64,000 nucleotides of DNA from Pelobates cultripes (GCA_933207985.1 OW240920.1:127585710-127649709), one strand, 5' to 3'. Counted from the first letter of the stretch, positions 1 to 11,534 are shown. The notes: a model not told the origin generated them from the letters alone. Numbers and translations are program-made.

Positions 1-835
1 TGTTAGTATAGCGCAACCTGTCTCTTTAATACCAGAAGTTCAGACTAAATTACGGGCCTAATGCAAATATACCGTGTTAAACACTATGTAAATTGCAGTG
101 ATGGTGTCTGTATAGGATTAACAACCGTGCATATTACTTATAATATTAGTGAGCAGCGAGTTTGCATATGATTAACACATGTGATGCTATCATAGACCAG
201 TCTGTCTGAGAGCCTATAGAGGGTTAAACTCTAGGGTTTATCAGCTAAACTATGATTTGTTGTGAATTGAACACTGGATTTTACGAGCCAGACTAACACA
301 GCAAAGTTGTGACTATTGTTGAGTTGGAGGATTTTTCCATTTCGGCTATTTTTGCCTTAATTTTGCAATTGGGAATTCAAATCCAAGCGTAGATCAGCCT
401 GTTTATTATAAGGTTAAATTCAGTGTATATTACAGGTATAATGTTAGCATAAAGAAACGTATCCACATCTAGGGTTAATATCTGCTTCTTGAACGAAGCA
501 GCCTGCATAGGGTTAAATACTGTGCATTTTAAAATCTGCAATGCTGGTTTAGTGCAGCCTGTTTCTGCGAGATTAGAAACAACATGGTGTCTGCCGCTGG
601 GTTAATGTAAATAGAATCCTGCTCTCTGTATTGTGTGTGTGTCTGCTGTAGAAAACTTGATCACTTTCATTCACCTCGATTCTATTCAATTCAGCTGAAT
701 AAATTCCTTGGGGGATCACAGTGTTCACTATCAACTCAGCCAAACCCTGCTATTCTCAGACGAATGCTATCTGAGCACCAGCAATCGCACGTAAACAGAC
801 TGACAACCAATGCAATGCTAGTATGGAGCAGCCTA
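1..835. repeat. Strongly diverged copies of the 59-bp repeat
   Basis: Fragments such as CAGCCTGTTT, TAGGGTTAA and GGTATAA recur at irregular spacing (for example 221-235, 405-420, 466-480, 508-520). They look like decayed units of the array that is well preserved at 1505-2336. No ORF here looks real. Confidence 0.55.
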
Positions 836-1250
836 TAATAACTTCCAAGTGTCCCTATGTAGGAGGTACAGTCCCTATTTTGGACCCAAATCCTTCTGTC
901 CCTCTTTTCTAGGAATTCCATATTGTCAGTGTGTCTGAGTGTATAACAGAGCTCCACAGCAATAATACTCCCAGTAATGTGTCTTTAAACTACAATAAAT
1001 GTGTTTAGAAATCAGTCTGTGTAAATAAGATACATTGTCTCTAAATTACATTTTAGTTACATAAATTGTTATCCCATTGTACAGCGCTACAGAATTTGCT
1101 GACGCTTTATAAATAACATAATAATAATATAATAATAATAATAATTAATTAGTAAGTCACCTAACTCAGAATAGCCCCTCCACTGGTCACGCCCCCACAC
1201 ACACCCCTAAAATTATCCTATCCTACTTTGCCATTTGAAATGTTGGGTGA
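836..1250. mobile_element. Dispersed repeat with a Rex1-like LINE tail
   Basis: The block AAGTGTCCCTATGTAGGAGG...CAGTCCCTATTTTGGACCC starts a repeat that interrupts the diverged minisatellite. At 1074-1146 TTGTACAGCGCTACAGAATT...TTTATAAATAAC followed by (ATA)n matches the 3' end of Rex1-like LINEs (compare 19588-19645). The stretch from 1147 (cacgcccccacacacacccc, ATGTTGGG) looks like another small repeat. Exact boundaries are uncertain. Confidence 0.5.
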
Positions 1251-1504
1251 CACTGTATGTTATGCACAATGACAAACATTGAGGTCATTTTCACTAAACA
1301 AAGTTAAAATATTGGATTACAATATGTATGCTAAAATAATCAAGATGTGACTAAATCTGACCTGGAGTTCAGTGTTTGCCGAATATTCCTATTTAAATGT
1401 TCAATCTTAGCAGAGATCAGGCAGTTACAGATATAAACACTGTACATTACTGGTGTTTCACAAAAGGACCGATAAGTCAGTCTGTCTAGTCTAGTGGTAA
1501 CCCC

Positions 1505-2336
1505 ATGCCTCATGAGTTTGTGCATTTTAGAGCTGTAACACCAGCAATGACCAGCCTGTCTGTATAGGGTTAATTACTATGTGTCTTCCAGGTGTAACAC
1601 CAGCAATGACCAGCCAGCCTGTATAGGGTTAATTACTATGTGTATTCCGGGTGTTACAATAGCAATGAATAGCCTGTCTGTATAGGGTTAATTACTATGT
1701 GTATTCCAGGTGTTACAATAGCAATGAATAGCCTGTCTGTATAGGGTTAATTACTATGTGTATTCCAGGTGTTACAATAGCAATGAATAGCCTGTCTGTA
1801 TAGGGTTAATTACTATGCCTCTTCCAGGTATAACAAAAGCAATGAATAGCCTGTCTGTATAGGGTTAATTACTATGTGTCTTCAAGGTGTAACACCAGCA
1901 ATGACCAGCCAGCCTGTATAGGGTTAATTACTATGTGTATTCCGGGTGTTACAATAGCAATGAATAGCCTGTCTGTATAGGGTTAATTACTATGCCTCTT
2001 CCAGGTATAACAAAAGCAATGAATAGCCTGTCTGTATAGGGTTAATTACTATGTGTCTTCCAGGTGTAACAATAGCAATGAACAGCCTGTCTGTATAGGG
2101 TTAATTACTATCTGTCTTCCACGTGTAACAATAGCAATGAACAGCCTGTTTGTATAGGGTTAATTACTATGTGTCTTCCAGGTGTAACACCAGCAATGAA
2201 CAGCCTGCCTGTATAGGGTTAATTACTATGTGTCTTCCAGGTGTAACAATAGCAATGAACAGCCTGTCTTCATAGGGTTAAATCTGGTGCTCCTTCCAGG
2301 TGTAACACATTAACAATGAGCAGCCTGTCTGCATAG
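1505..2336. repeat. 59-bp minisatellite, about 13 copies
   Basis: The motif GTATAGGGTTAATTACTATG recurs at a strict 59-bp spacing (starts 1562, 1621, 1680, 1739, 1798, 1857, 1916, 1975, 2034, 2093, 2152, 2211). Unit subtypes follow an order: a type with CAATGACCAGCCAGCC, then one with TTCCGGGTGTTACAATAG, and one with CCTCTTCCAGGTATAACAAA. That sequence of types recurs about 295 bp later, a sign of block duplication by unequal exchange. No protein is encoded. Confidence 0.93.
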
Positions 2337-2338
2337 GA

Positions 2339-2486
2339 CAGGGGTGCCCAAAAGGCAGATCTCCAGATGTTTTAAAACTACAACTTCCATGATGCCTTGT
2401 CATTCTCAAGGCATGCAAAGACACACAAAGCATCATGGGAGTTGTAGTTCTACAACATCTGGGGTTCTACCTTTTGTGCACCCCTG
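2339..2486. mobile_element. Foldback hAT-like MITE, 148 bp (family CAGGGGTGCCC), copy 1
   Basis: Ends are CAGGGGTGCCCAAAAGG and its near inverse CCTTTTGTGCACCCCTG. An internal hairpin pairs CAACTTCCATGATGCC with GCATCATGGGAGTTG. Flanks GCATAGGA and GTATAGGG agree at 6 of 8 positions, fitting an old 8-bp target duplication taken from the minisatellite unit. It is noncoding. Confidence 0.8.
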
Positions 2487-2494
2487 GTATAGGG

Positions 2495-2800
2495 TAAAGG
2501 TTTGTGCATCCAACAGTTGTAACACTGTGTATAGGGTTAAATGATGTGCATCTTACTGGTGTAACAGTCTTTATAGGGTTAAACATTGTCCATCTTACAG
2601 GTATAACAATAGCACAGTGCAGTCTGTCTGGATAAGTTTGAACATGGTGGATATTTCAGGTGTAATCCTATAAATGCTATGTGTCAGGTATAAATAGAGT
2701 ACAGAAACACTCCAAATAAGGGGTTAAGCACGGCCTCAGTCTGTGTGGCTACCGAGTCAAATGGAAGTGCAGGGTTAAGCGCTGTATATATTAGTGTTGT
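2495..2800. repeat. Diverged downstream end of the 59-bp repeat array
   Basis: After the foldback insertion at 2339-2486 the GTATAGGGTTAAA...GGTGTAACA pattern continues with growing divergence to about 2800, so the element landed inside the array. Confidence 0.6.
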
Positions 2801-2820
2801 CCCTTCTGTCTCCTAGCAAC
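2784..2820 (+). promoter_or_regulatory. TATA-like element and X-box (RFX-like) site upstream of whirlin
   Basis: TGTATATATTAG at about 2784 resembles a TATA box. GTCTCCTAGCAAC at 2808-2820 resembles an X-box: the right half AGCAAC is consensus, and the left half GTCTCC differs at one position. RFX factors bind X-boxes and act in ciliated and hair cells where whirlin is used, so the site is plausible. Nothing in the sequence proves a transcription start here. Confidence 0.22.
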
Positions 2821-3968
2821 GCTGACATTACTGCGGAACGTCAGATCCGGGAGAGACCAAGCTTTCACCAAGAGACACCTGTGACATGCACTTGAGGAGG
2901 CATCCTGTTAAGGAGACATAAATACATCTCCCTCAGAGACTGTCCAGAAGGTAAAGGAGGATAAGGAGAGGTAAGGGGACTTCTGTCTTGCATGATAACG
3001 AGAGGGGCATCAGTCTCTAAGTGACAGCTAGCTTCAACTGAGAAAAGATAAAAAAATTAATTAAACAAACACCTAAGAGTACAAGAGGTATTGGAGAGGT
3101 TGTGGGGGCAGTACAGAGTTACTCATGTCATAGAAAAGGAGCCGAGAGACATCCTGCCAAGACATTGAAGACTACAGAAAGAGGGGATGTAAGTGCAGCT
3201 ACCTCAGTGACAGATGTTCCTTTCTTCAACCATCCATCCATCGTCAGCTTAGTAACAAGAGATAGATGACGGCAAGGAGCTTTAGTGTAAACAAAAGGAC
3301 AACGAAAAAAGACAAAGACTCTGAGACAAGTCGCGACTTTTGAGAAACCTGGAGACTGCAACATCTACTTTGAAGAAGGAGAGAGACGTATCCTGTGCTT
3401 TGAAAGGGTCGTCACTCGAAAAGAGGTACTGGAGGATTAGATGACACCTGTTATGTGTTAGAGAAAAAGGTTTAGCACTACAGTAGTCAGGAGATCCATG
3501 TGAGTGAACAAAAGCTAGGTAGACTTTGCTGTCCTTGTACAGAAACAGTGAATGAATCAAGTGACTTCTAAAAAATTGGTGTCAGGCACTGTGAAGACTG
3601 CACCATATTGGTATGGGATAGGGAGAGCTGGATACGTCGGGTGTACAAAAAGACAGAGACTGCAGAGAGAAAAAGAGACTCAGAGGATCACCTTGAGAAA
3701 TTGAGAAAAGACTGGGAGGGGGGAGGGAGGACACAGAATGAAGCAGCTGGAGAGACTTAGCATACTGTGATCAACACTGACACTAACGACAGGGATTCGG
3801 CAAACGAGAGACGGAGAAAACAGAATAGCTGTTACAGAGTATCAGATAGGAGTGACAAGGTGACAGTCTTTGAGACCTTTTAAAAGTAAGGTAAGAGATT
3901 GTGTTACAGCCCATCAGAGAGAAGGCAGTATACTGATCGAGATTAAGATATGTCTGTTTTCTCTTTAG
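2821..3968 (+). other. Purine-rich sequence between the candidate promoter and the whirlin exon
   Basis: This 1.1-kb stretch is strongly A/G-rich on the + strand with recurring blocks such as GAGAGACATCCTG. AAGAGGTATTGGAG near 3084 and AAGAGGTACTGGAGG near 3421 suggest an old tandem duplication with a period of about 340 bp. No credible protein is encoded. It could be a noncoding first exon and short intron of whirlin, or just an old repeat. Confidence 0.35.
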
Positions 3969-4071
3969 GCTAACCAGTCAATATCTTAACGTTAACGTAA
4001 CATGATTCCATTTCAACCCTTCAAAGTGGACACATGCAATATACTTTGACATCTTCCTCAGCCTTTGGGCA
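3969..4071 (+). other. Probable 5' UTR part of the whirlin exon, with splice acceptor and uORF
   Basis: A pyrimidine-rich tract ending TCTGTTTTCTCTTTAG gives a strong acceptor at 3967-3968, so the coding exon may begin at 3969 and be preceded by a noncoding first exon. Possible donors upstream are GGTAAAGG (about 2950), GGTAAGGG (about 2970) and GGTAAGAG (about 3889); none can be preferred by eye. A short upstream ORF, 4002-4049 (ATG ATT ... TGA, 15 codons), ends 22 bases before the whirlin ATG and could damp translation if present in the mRNA. Confidence 0.4.
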
Positions 4072-5025
4072 ATGAATTCCGAGTCGGGAACTCTTCATCC
4101 CTCTCCAGGGAGCTCCATCCACCAGTCACCGAGTGGTTCCATCAACCAATTCCCAGGAGGATCCTTAAACCAGTTTCTTATAAGCGCTGCCCATTCCTCT
4201 TCCTCTGGGTCAATCAGTTCTGGAGATGTGGGACGCGTACTCTCCTCTAATGTCCGACGGCTTCATGGTGCCCTGACTCGACTACTCAGTGACCAAGAAC
4301 GGGAGCAGCTTCTACATTGTCTGCGGCTTTACCATTCTCGCAGAAATGTGTATGATCTGGTGAGGACACTGCGCCTTATACTACGTCCCCAGGACCAAAG
4401 ACAGCTATTTCCAATGCTACGCCTTGTCATCCCACGTTCCGACCAACTACTATTTGATCAATATACCTCGGAGGGTCTTTATATTAAGGATTTGCCTAGT
4501 AGGCCTTCTGGTTATAGTGGTGGACTGTCTGATGTGGTTTCAGGATTCAGCACACCATTATCAGGGACAGCTCCGGCCTTCAGCAACCCTATGCCTGGGA
4601 CAGCTCCTGCCTTTAGTATTCCAATATCAGGGACATCCCCTGCCTACAGTATTTCAGTACCAGGGACAGTTCCTCCCCTGAGAATTCCAGTACCAACTCC
4701 AGGCGCAGCACCGATATTTAATGCTCAAGGTCTTGGAAACAGTCTAACACCTGGAGCTCCATATCCAGGCGTACCCACTGGTTTAAATAACTCCACTTCT
4801 GAGGTCAGTAATAGTGAAGTCCGTCAGGTGATACTGAAAAGGAACAGGAGCCAAGAAGGGCTTGGATTTAGTATCCGTGGTGGTGTCGAGCATGGAATTG
4901 GCATCTATGTGTCACTAGTAGAACCTGGATCTTTGGCCGAACAAGAAGGATTAAAGGTGGGCGACCAGATACTAAAAGCCAATGGCCGATCTTTGGACAA
5001 AGTGAGCCATGGAGAAGCAGTAAAG
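4072..5025 (+). CDS. WHRN: Whirlin first coding exon (HHD domain, linker, start of PDZ1)
   Basis: The exon encodes 318 residues of whirlin, a PDZ scaffold of hair-cell stereocilia tips and the photoreceptor periciliary complex (Usher network; USH2A/ADGRV1 partners by family knowledge). Residues about 57-137 form the HHD domain, with the hallmark run [15 protein letters not shown] and then [18 protein letters not shown]. Residues 138-245 are a Pro/Gly/Ser linker. PDZ1 starts near 249, with carboxylate-loop motif GLGFSIRGG (264-271) and [14 protein letters not shown]. Coding stops after Lys318 at AAG|GTAAGC, splitting PDZ1 in phase 0, as I recall for the mammalian exon 1 junction. An in-frame TGA at 4003-4005 supports ATG 4072 as the start. 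Reading on to a stop at 5074 is intron read-through. The exon is about 110 codons longer than the mammalian one, mostly in the linker. Confidence 0.92.
4564..4695 (+). repeat. Four 33-bp in-frame repeats in the whirlin linker
   Basis: Residues 165-208 consist of four consecutive 11-residue units: [33 protein letters not shown] and [11 protein letters not shown]. The preceding GFSTPLS and following PGAAPIF look like partial units. The DNA repeats with a 33-bp period, so this is a coding minisatellite that lengthens the HHD-PDZ1 linker without changing frame. The units have diverged, which suggests the expansion is not very recent. Confidence 0.85.
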
Positions 5026-5136
5026 GTAAGCTATTATTTTAAATACCTGCAGTCCTTGGGGTTTTGGTCCACTTAATGACAAACCTGTATCTTAATTGTG
5101 TTTGGGTTTTCCCTTTTAGAACACTTTCTTAACAAC

Positions 5137-5583
5137 TTAAAGAGACAGTTTAGGCACTATAACAACTTTATCTAAATGAGTTGTTATGGTGCCATTCTTG
5201 AACAGTTTGACCCCTAAGTGAGTTTTTAGGACCAATCTCAACTTCTCCCAACTGGCATCTGGCTTCTGAAATCTTAATTTAAGGAAACGCAGAGTGCCTT
5301 CAGGGAGAGCCAGCCAGCCAGTGTCCCCCCTTTCAAAAATCTAGTTTGAAAAAGGTTTGTTTATTTTTAAACCAGTTTTATGAATGGGGAGTCAGTGATT
5401 GGCCAAGCCAAGCCCTTTCAGGTGGCCCTCCCCGCTTCCTGAAATTAAGATTTCAGATGCCAGGAGTTGATGCCAGCCCTGGAAGTTTAACTCCTTGAGG
5501 TAAGAGTGCACCAAGGGGGCCTCCTGGCACCATAACAACTTTATTTAGATTAATTTGTTATGATGCTCCAAATGCCCCTTTAA
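5137..5583. mobile_element. TTAA-flanked foldback element, 447 bp
   Basis: It starts TTAAAGAGACAGTTTAGGCA and ends CCAAATGCCCCTTTAA, with ACAACTTTAT...GTTGTTAT inside each end. TTAA duplications and TTAAAGG-type ends suggest a nonautonomous piggyBac-like element. This is inference; no transposase is present. Middle: GC-richer, noncoding. Confidence 0.65.
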
Positions 5584-6499
5584 ATCAGTTGTTCATGACA
5601 TTTATGTAACTCCATTGATACAATATGTGTTACAGATAAACACTGCTACCCTCAGTACATACAAAACTAACTGATTACTCTAGATTTTTACAGTACGGAT
5701 TAGATAAATGTGATACTTTAGGATCCCACTTGATGTATTTAAGAAAAAAAAAGGCATACACCCATATGTCTAAATAAAAAATAAGAAAAAAATAGTTACT
5801 TGGCTTGTGGGGTGTGTCTAGTCCAGTATAATATAAATCTTATACATACGAGCAATATGCATGCACCAAAGAGCTTGCAATCTAAATGCTATACATAGTG
5901 TATTCCGGCACATAGAGGACCTCATAAACCAAATCCATGCCTACTGAGAAATTATCTTCCACCCACGTATCCATCTATAATGAAAATTGCAATCATTGCC
6001 TGAAGGTGGCTACATGACCTAATGACCTTGCCATGATTATTGAATTAATGTGGCCTTTCAGCATTGATGCATATTGATGCAATCTTAGTGACATGTTTAA
6101 TAAATTAAAGGGTCCCATTCTGGAGCAACATAAGTAATTGCCCTTGACATTTTAGTAGGTTAAGAGTCCTCTCCTTGCGGAGAATTGTAAAATGTTTAAT
6201 GAAGCTAAAATCGATCAGTTGCATATTTTCCTTCATATTATGACAAGAAATAAACAAACAGGCATTTATTGGTGCTCTATTACAAATTAACTCTGTCATA
6301 AAGTCTTCTACTGTTTACTGTCTGCTTAACGCACCTTAAGCAATTTTTGTTTGTTATTGCATTTTGCTAAAAACTAGTGCCCAACTCCAGCTATTTGTTG
6401 ACCTGCAACTCCTTGTTACTGTGTCAACTGAAATGCTAGCAAAAATCACAGTACTTGCATTTTTACAACAACAGGAAGAAACCTGTTGACTTTTGCTGT
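5584..6499. other. AT-rich intronic sequence, nothing recognised
   Basis: No ORF of interest, no repeat I can name and no clear regulatory motif. Confidence 0.5.
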
Positions 6500-6562
6500 T
6501 CTAAGAGGATTATGGGGGATGTAGTCCACAACATCTGGAGTGCCGAAGGTTGCCTATCCCTG
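6500..6562. mobile_element. 3' half of a hAT-like MITE (family CAGGGATAGGCAACC)
   Basis: From ATTATGGGGGATGTAGTCCA to GGTTGCCTATCCCTG it matches the right half of the complete copy at 8803-8938 closely; the left half is missing. Confidence 0.75.
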
Positions 6563-7394
6563 ATCCTAGTCTCTCTAAATATTTTTGGACCACAGATTTC
6601 TTGGCCAGCCTTTGGCAGAGCGTGTCAGCCAAACAAATTACCATTGGCTGCCAGATGATTCTGGGAAATTCAACAACAAGTCCAAAGTTCTAGCACATTT
6701 AAGGATGCCACATATTATCATTAAACAGGTTCCTAACATTTTGATGCTTACACCTACATATTATTATTTATTTTTTTTTGGAAGGTTGTACTGATCATTG
6801 TATTGCAACATTGTATCCATTTCTGGATCTTCTAACTAAATAATTTGCCACCGCAAGTAGACATATCATTACCTAGTCATGTCATTAATTATTATATCAT
6901 GGGTTGAAATCATTGCATGACGGTTAATTTTCTCCTTTCCCGTCAGATATTGGTCAATGGGCACAAAAAAAGTTTCCTTCTAGTTCCGGGATCCAGTCTG
7001 TAGCGTGGAATCGAAAATATGTTGCTATGCTGTTCGTATTATATTCTCGTTCGATAGACCGTGTCTATCTACTTGGAAACACACTCAATTTTTTATTTTT
7101 TTTGCATAGGGCACATACTATGTCTGTAATAGGATCAGGATACAGAGAAGGGTCCCTGTCACAATAATTGGTCACGATGGCTCATTTGATTAATCCGGAG
7201 CATGGAGCAGACTGTTTGTCAGTGCGTGTGGGGGTGGATTATTAATCTCTGTGAAATATTGGCCTGGAGGGACATAGCATGTCAGGAACCATTGAGAAGT
7301 ATGTGTCATCTATGATTTTATAGATCGAGGGAACACAGTGAGGAGAATTCTATATCTTCCAGAGAGGGGGCATAATGACAACTATCTGGGCATA

Positions 7395-7800
7395 TTAAAG
7401 AGACAAGTTAAAATATACTGTGCCGTATAGGGAGCTCTAGAGAAAGGTTGCAAACTGTACATTACAAGTTATATGGGGAAGTACAAAATTATAACTGTGT
7501 ACACCTTATAGAGAGAAATGAATTGCTCTAACGGTACATCTAAAAGAGAGATTCGTTCAGGGAAATATTACTATATATTTTATATAGAGGGAAATACAGA
7601 TAATGGTAACTAAATAGAAGATTGATTTATAAAGGAAGTACAGAGATATAGCTGTACCTCTTATAAGGAGACATATGTAAATCTAGCTGTAATAGCTTAT
7701 AGAGAGGTAAAACAGTGAAATAGATACATGAAATGAGAGAAGGATAGAAATTTCACATAGAGACACAGCGGTTACCTCTTAGAGAAATATACGTATAGAT
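7395..7800. repeat. Decayed purine-rich tandem repeat
   Basis: Roughly 55-65 bp units with the loose pattern TAACTGTACATCTTATAGAGAGA are repeated with heavy divergence. The same pattern recurs at 13640-13990. The remainder of 6563-7394 shows nothing I can identify. Confidence 0.45.
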
Positions 7801-8802
7801 ATTTGACTTTAATTTTTTTGAGTACAGAAAGCTATAGTGTTAAAAATAAAATAGCTATAAAACTACAGGTTAATGTCAATGGATTTGACGAGATGTGAAG
7901 ATTAAATTGGGTGACAGCCATCAAACTTGCAGGAACTGCTGCCCAATCCTGTTAATATCGGAACGACAGACGTAATTGTAAAGTGACATAAACCATTGAC
8001 ATATCTATCTTAATGGACTTATCCTTCCCCTTTGCGCTAGTTGTTAACATTTCCAACCAATTCCAGATTCCCTCTGATTATAATTAATATTGAGTAGGTT
8101 TCCTGTCACCTGTGAACAATATCTAATGCCCATGAAAATATTCTTTGAAACTAAAAAACACAGAAATCCGGAAAAAGATAAAAATGTATTCGTATAGAAC
8201 AGCATGTAGACAAACAACCATAACTGGTGATGTAACGACTGAATTAAAAATAAAGCGTTCTAATGCATTTACATGTTGTTTATATGGCCCTCCCCCGTAT
8301 TGTGATTTGATGATTGGAGGGGGACCACAAAAGGACCTGTTTACTCCCCAAATTACACTCCCAGAGCTACTATTACTACAGCAAAGAGCAAGCATTTAAA
8401 ATGTTACAAGAATTCTCAATGCGTTATTAGCAATATAACTAACTCATACTGTGTCGATGATACCTGTCTTCCTCTCTAATTCTTGAACTTTTTGATGCAC
8501 TGTTCCAATTGCAATCAATACGAGACGATAGGTTGTTTCAGTACCCAAACTAAATTCAAAGTACCATTGGTTGCTGTGTACGCCTGCACCACTGTTCCTC
8601 CTACCATGGTTATAAACATGAACAAAATTATAAACAAACGAGGAGACATTTCTATAGGTATATAAGTGCTTTTCAGTACTGATACAAACATTTCGGGTAT
8701 CGAATCCTTTCTCAATGAAACATGTATCTAATGAGGAAGCCAGTGGTTTTAGAGATTGAAGGTTTGTATGGGAACACCTACATTCCACCATAGGCTCTAT
8801 AA

Positions 8803-8938
8803 CAGGCATAGGCAACCTTCGGCACACCAGATGTTTTGGACTGCACCTCCCATGATACTTTGCCAGTATTATGGGTGTAAGAGCATTATGGGGGATGTAG
8901 TCCACAACACCTGGAGTGCCAAAGGTTGCCTATCCCTG
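8803..8938. mobile_element. Complete hAT-like MITE, 136 bp, perfect 8-bp target duplication
   Basis: The left end CAGGCATAGGCAACCTTCGG and the right end (inverse) CAGGGATAGGCAACCTTTGG match at 18 of 20 positions. CTCTATAA is duplicated exactly at 8795-8802 and 8939-8946. The interior folds: CACCTCCCATGATACT against CATTATGGGGGATGTAGTCC. It is noncoding. Confidence 0.88.
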
Positions 8939-8946
8939 CTCTATAA

Positions 8947-10128
8947 TATCAATTATTGGATCTCCCTTCTGTTTTTGTCTACAGTATTAAACTCAATTTG
9001 GCAAAGATTTTCTGTTTATCTGCTACAGTTTATTCTGAATCACATACTATCTCACAACATTGTGAAAATGAACAGTTACATACAATCACACTTTTGCACC
9101 TTTTTGTATTTCACCCCTTTCTAGACTCTCTATCATCAAATTTAATTCCAGTGTTTCAAAATCTAACATTATACCCGAGGTTTGTAGATTGTCCCTCCAT
9201 CGCTCCCTGCAGACAGTGGTCGAGAATACATTAGGCGGACATGTAGTTTAATATGTTTACTATCTATCTGGGTGTTCTCTAATTCTAATATGTCCTCAAG
9301 TCTTGTTAATGACACAGCAGGAGTTGTGAAATCATGTATACTGCAGTACAGTAAGTAGCAATGAAGACGTGTTTTGGGATGGAGATGATGGGAGGGACAG
9401 AAGGTGCATGGTTAAATTGCATAATACTGCCCTATATTTATTATTTAAGAAATTGAGCATAGAAAATTATAGCTAATTATTTAGGAAAAAGGCTATAAAA
9501 TGCAAAAAGGTTATGTCTAGTGTCTGTAGTGTCTCTTTAACAACATTATATAAAACAAGTTGGGAGTCTTGGCCGTTTCGAAGGAACATTCTAAATTGCT
9601 TATATCTGGGGAGACAAACATATTGGAAGTGGAGTTTTATTTAATTTCAGTGATTTCATTATTCCTTCTATATCTTCAAGGCACATCGGTCTGCCTATGT
9701 CACCCGATTGTTCCTTAGTTGGGGGTTTTAGATCATTGATTAATATCATCAATAAACCTCAGGTTATCTGCTGGATAAAACGGTGTGATTATAAATAAGA
9801 TGATAACGGATATAAAATATTTCATGGACTGACTGCGGAGTGCTATCTTTTATCTCATCTTGAATACCGGTAGATATCGTTGTATTTTTTATGTATGATT
9901 TTAGTTTGTTCTAATATAGAAGCCATATTTTTGAGTTTACATTGTATTTTGACTTGACCATTGCATTCCCTTTTTAACTTATTGATTTTTTACTAATTCT
10001 GATTGTTATCATTTATTTCACATTTTATATGTGGCTCTGGAAAAAGGTGAGGAAAAACCCTTTTTTTCCATTAATTTTATGGGAAACGGGTGAGGGACTA
10101 CTCTAGATACGGACATAGATACTATAGC
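8947..10128. other. AT-rich intronic sequence, nothing certain
   Basis: Contains one lone TTAA-element terminus (GTCTGTAGTGTCTCTTTAA near 9521-9539) without a partner. Otherwise nothing recognised. Confidence 0.4.
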
Positions 10129-10174
10129 GTTAAGAATACAGATTTGTATTCCTAACGCTATAGTGTTCCTTTAA
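10129..10174. mobile_element. Terminal hairpin of a TTAA-type foldback element
   Basis: ACTATAGCGTTAAGAATACA is followed after GATT by its near inverse TGTATTCCTAACGCTATAGT, then GTTCCTTTAA. This is the typical end of the TTAA family; the other end is not visible. Confidence 0.6.
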
Positions 10175-10399
10175 GGTGGTTAGATGCAATATTTAAAGGA
10201 ACAGTATCAAAATAAAAGGTTATTATATTCTGACTATTTCTGTACTGAATGGATCCTAGGAATTATTCATAAAATAAACAAAATGTAAGGTTTGGAATAA
10301 AATTATATTTGTTGCCTGTGTGCCTCCGTCAGTTTTTGTAGCTACAAGTCAATAATCACAGAAGATACAATTTATATATATATATCTGTCTTATGTATA

Positions 10400-10640
10400 T
10401 AAGTTGCCATGTGAGAGAGTGTCACCTGTTAGTTTGCAAGGTGCGAGGGTGGCCCTGTTAGATTGAAAGGAAGGACCTTTTTGATTGTAATCTAGGGATG
10501 TGACATCTGTTATATGGAAGGGTAGAAGAGTGTCACCTCAATGTAGGGAAGTGGAACCAGTTAAGGTAAGAGGTAGAGAAGTAATTATGTTGCAAGGTAG
10601 GAGAGTGTCCCCTGTTAGGTCTAAAGCAGAGAGCGATGAG
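10400..10640. repeat. Decayed ~50-bp tandem repeat
   Basis: GAGAGTGTCACCTGTTAG, AGAGTGTCACCTCAATG and GAGAGTGTCCCCTGTTAGG recur with GGTA/GTAGG blocks between them. Divergence is high. Confidence 0.5.
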
Positions 10641-10953
10641 GAAGCCGTATTCAAATAATATCCTGAAATATCTTGAATATGTTTTTTTGCTTGGAATAAA
10701 GATGCCATATGCTCTCATCTCCTCTTTTCAGTTTATTGGTATTATTTTATTTTCATTTTATTGTACACAGAATTGTTGGTGTATAAGAAAAGTTAATTAA
10801 ATTGAGAGAGATATCTAGCAAATTTTTGGAACATGTATATATGAAAATAAGGAGATAGATTGCTGACCATATATTTCCATATGCCCACCATTTCCCCCCT
10901 AATAAAAGACTGGACACATACTTAGTGGATAAGGGCAATGGCCACTGCTTTAT

Positions 10954-11534
10954 TTAAAGGAGCACTATAGGGTCAGGAACACAAACATATATTTCTGACC
11001 CTATAGTGTTAGAACCACCATCTAGCCCCCTGGCCCTCTCTTGCCACACTAAATATAGTACAATCTTACTTGTATTTAACTCTGCAGCTGCTACGTCTGC
11101 CCCTGTCTGCTGACACCAGCAGAAGTGGTGGTCTGAGCCAATCACAAAGCTTTCACAAAGCTTTCACATAGGATTGGCTGAGACTGTCGAGGAGGCAGAT
11201 CAGGGGCATAAGTCAAACACAGCCCTGGCCAATCAGCATCTCCTCAAAGAGATGAATTGAATCAATGCATCTCTATGAGGAAAGTTCAGTGTCAGCATGC
11301 AGAGGGTGGAGACACTGAATGGCAGTGCTGCACATTAGGCAGCATTGGCCCAGGAAGCATCTCTAGCAGCCATCTGGGGTGTGGCCAGTGGAATTATCAC
11401 TAGGCTGTAATGTAAACACTGCGTTTTCTCTGAAAAGACAATGTTTACTGCAAAAAGCCTGAAGGGAATGATTCTACTCACCAGAACAAATGCAGTAAGC
11501 TGTAGCTGCTCCGGTGACTATAGTGTCCCTTTAA
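10954..11534. mobile_element. TTAA-flanked foldback element, 581 bp
   Basis: The left end TTAAAGGAGCACTATAGGGT and the inverse of the right end TTAAAGGGACACTATAGTCA match well. Each end also forms a hairpin (CTATAGGGTCAGGAACAC against CTGACCCTATAGTGTTAG on the left). TTAA target sites lie at both borders. GC-rich, noncoding interior. Confidence 0.8.

Noticed and set aside
8444..8905. 153-codon ORF on the minus strand
   Set aside because: Its first third lies inside a MITE with a perfect target duplication, the neighbouring frame is also open, and I recognise no domain. Kept out as chance, although the part at 8450-8620 is not explained by a repeat.
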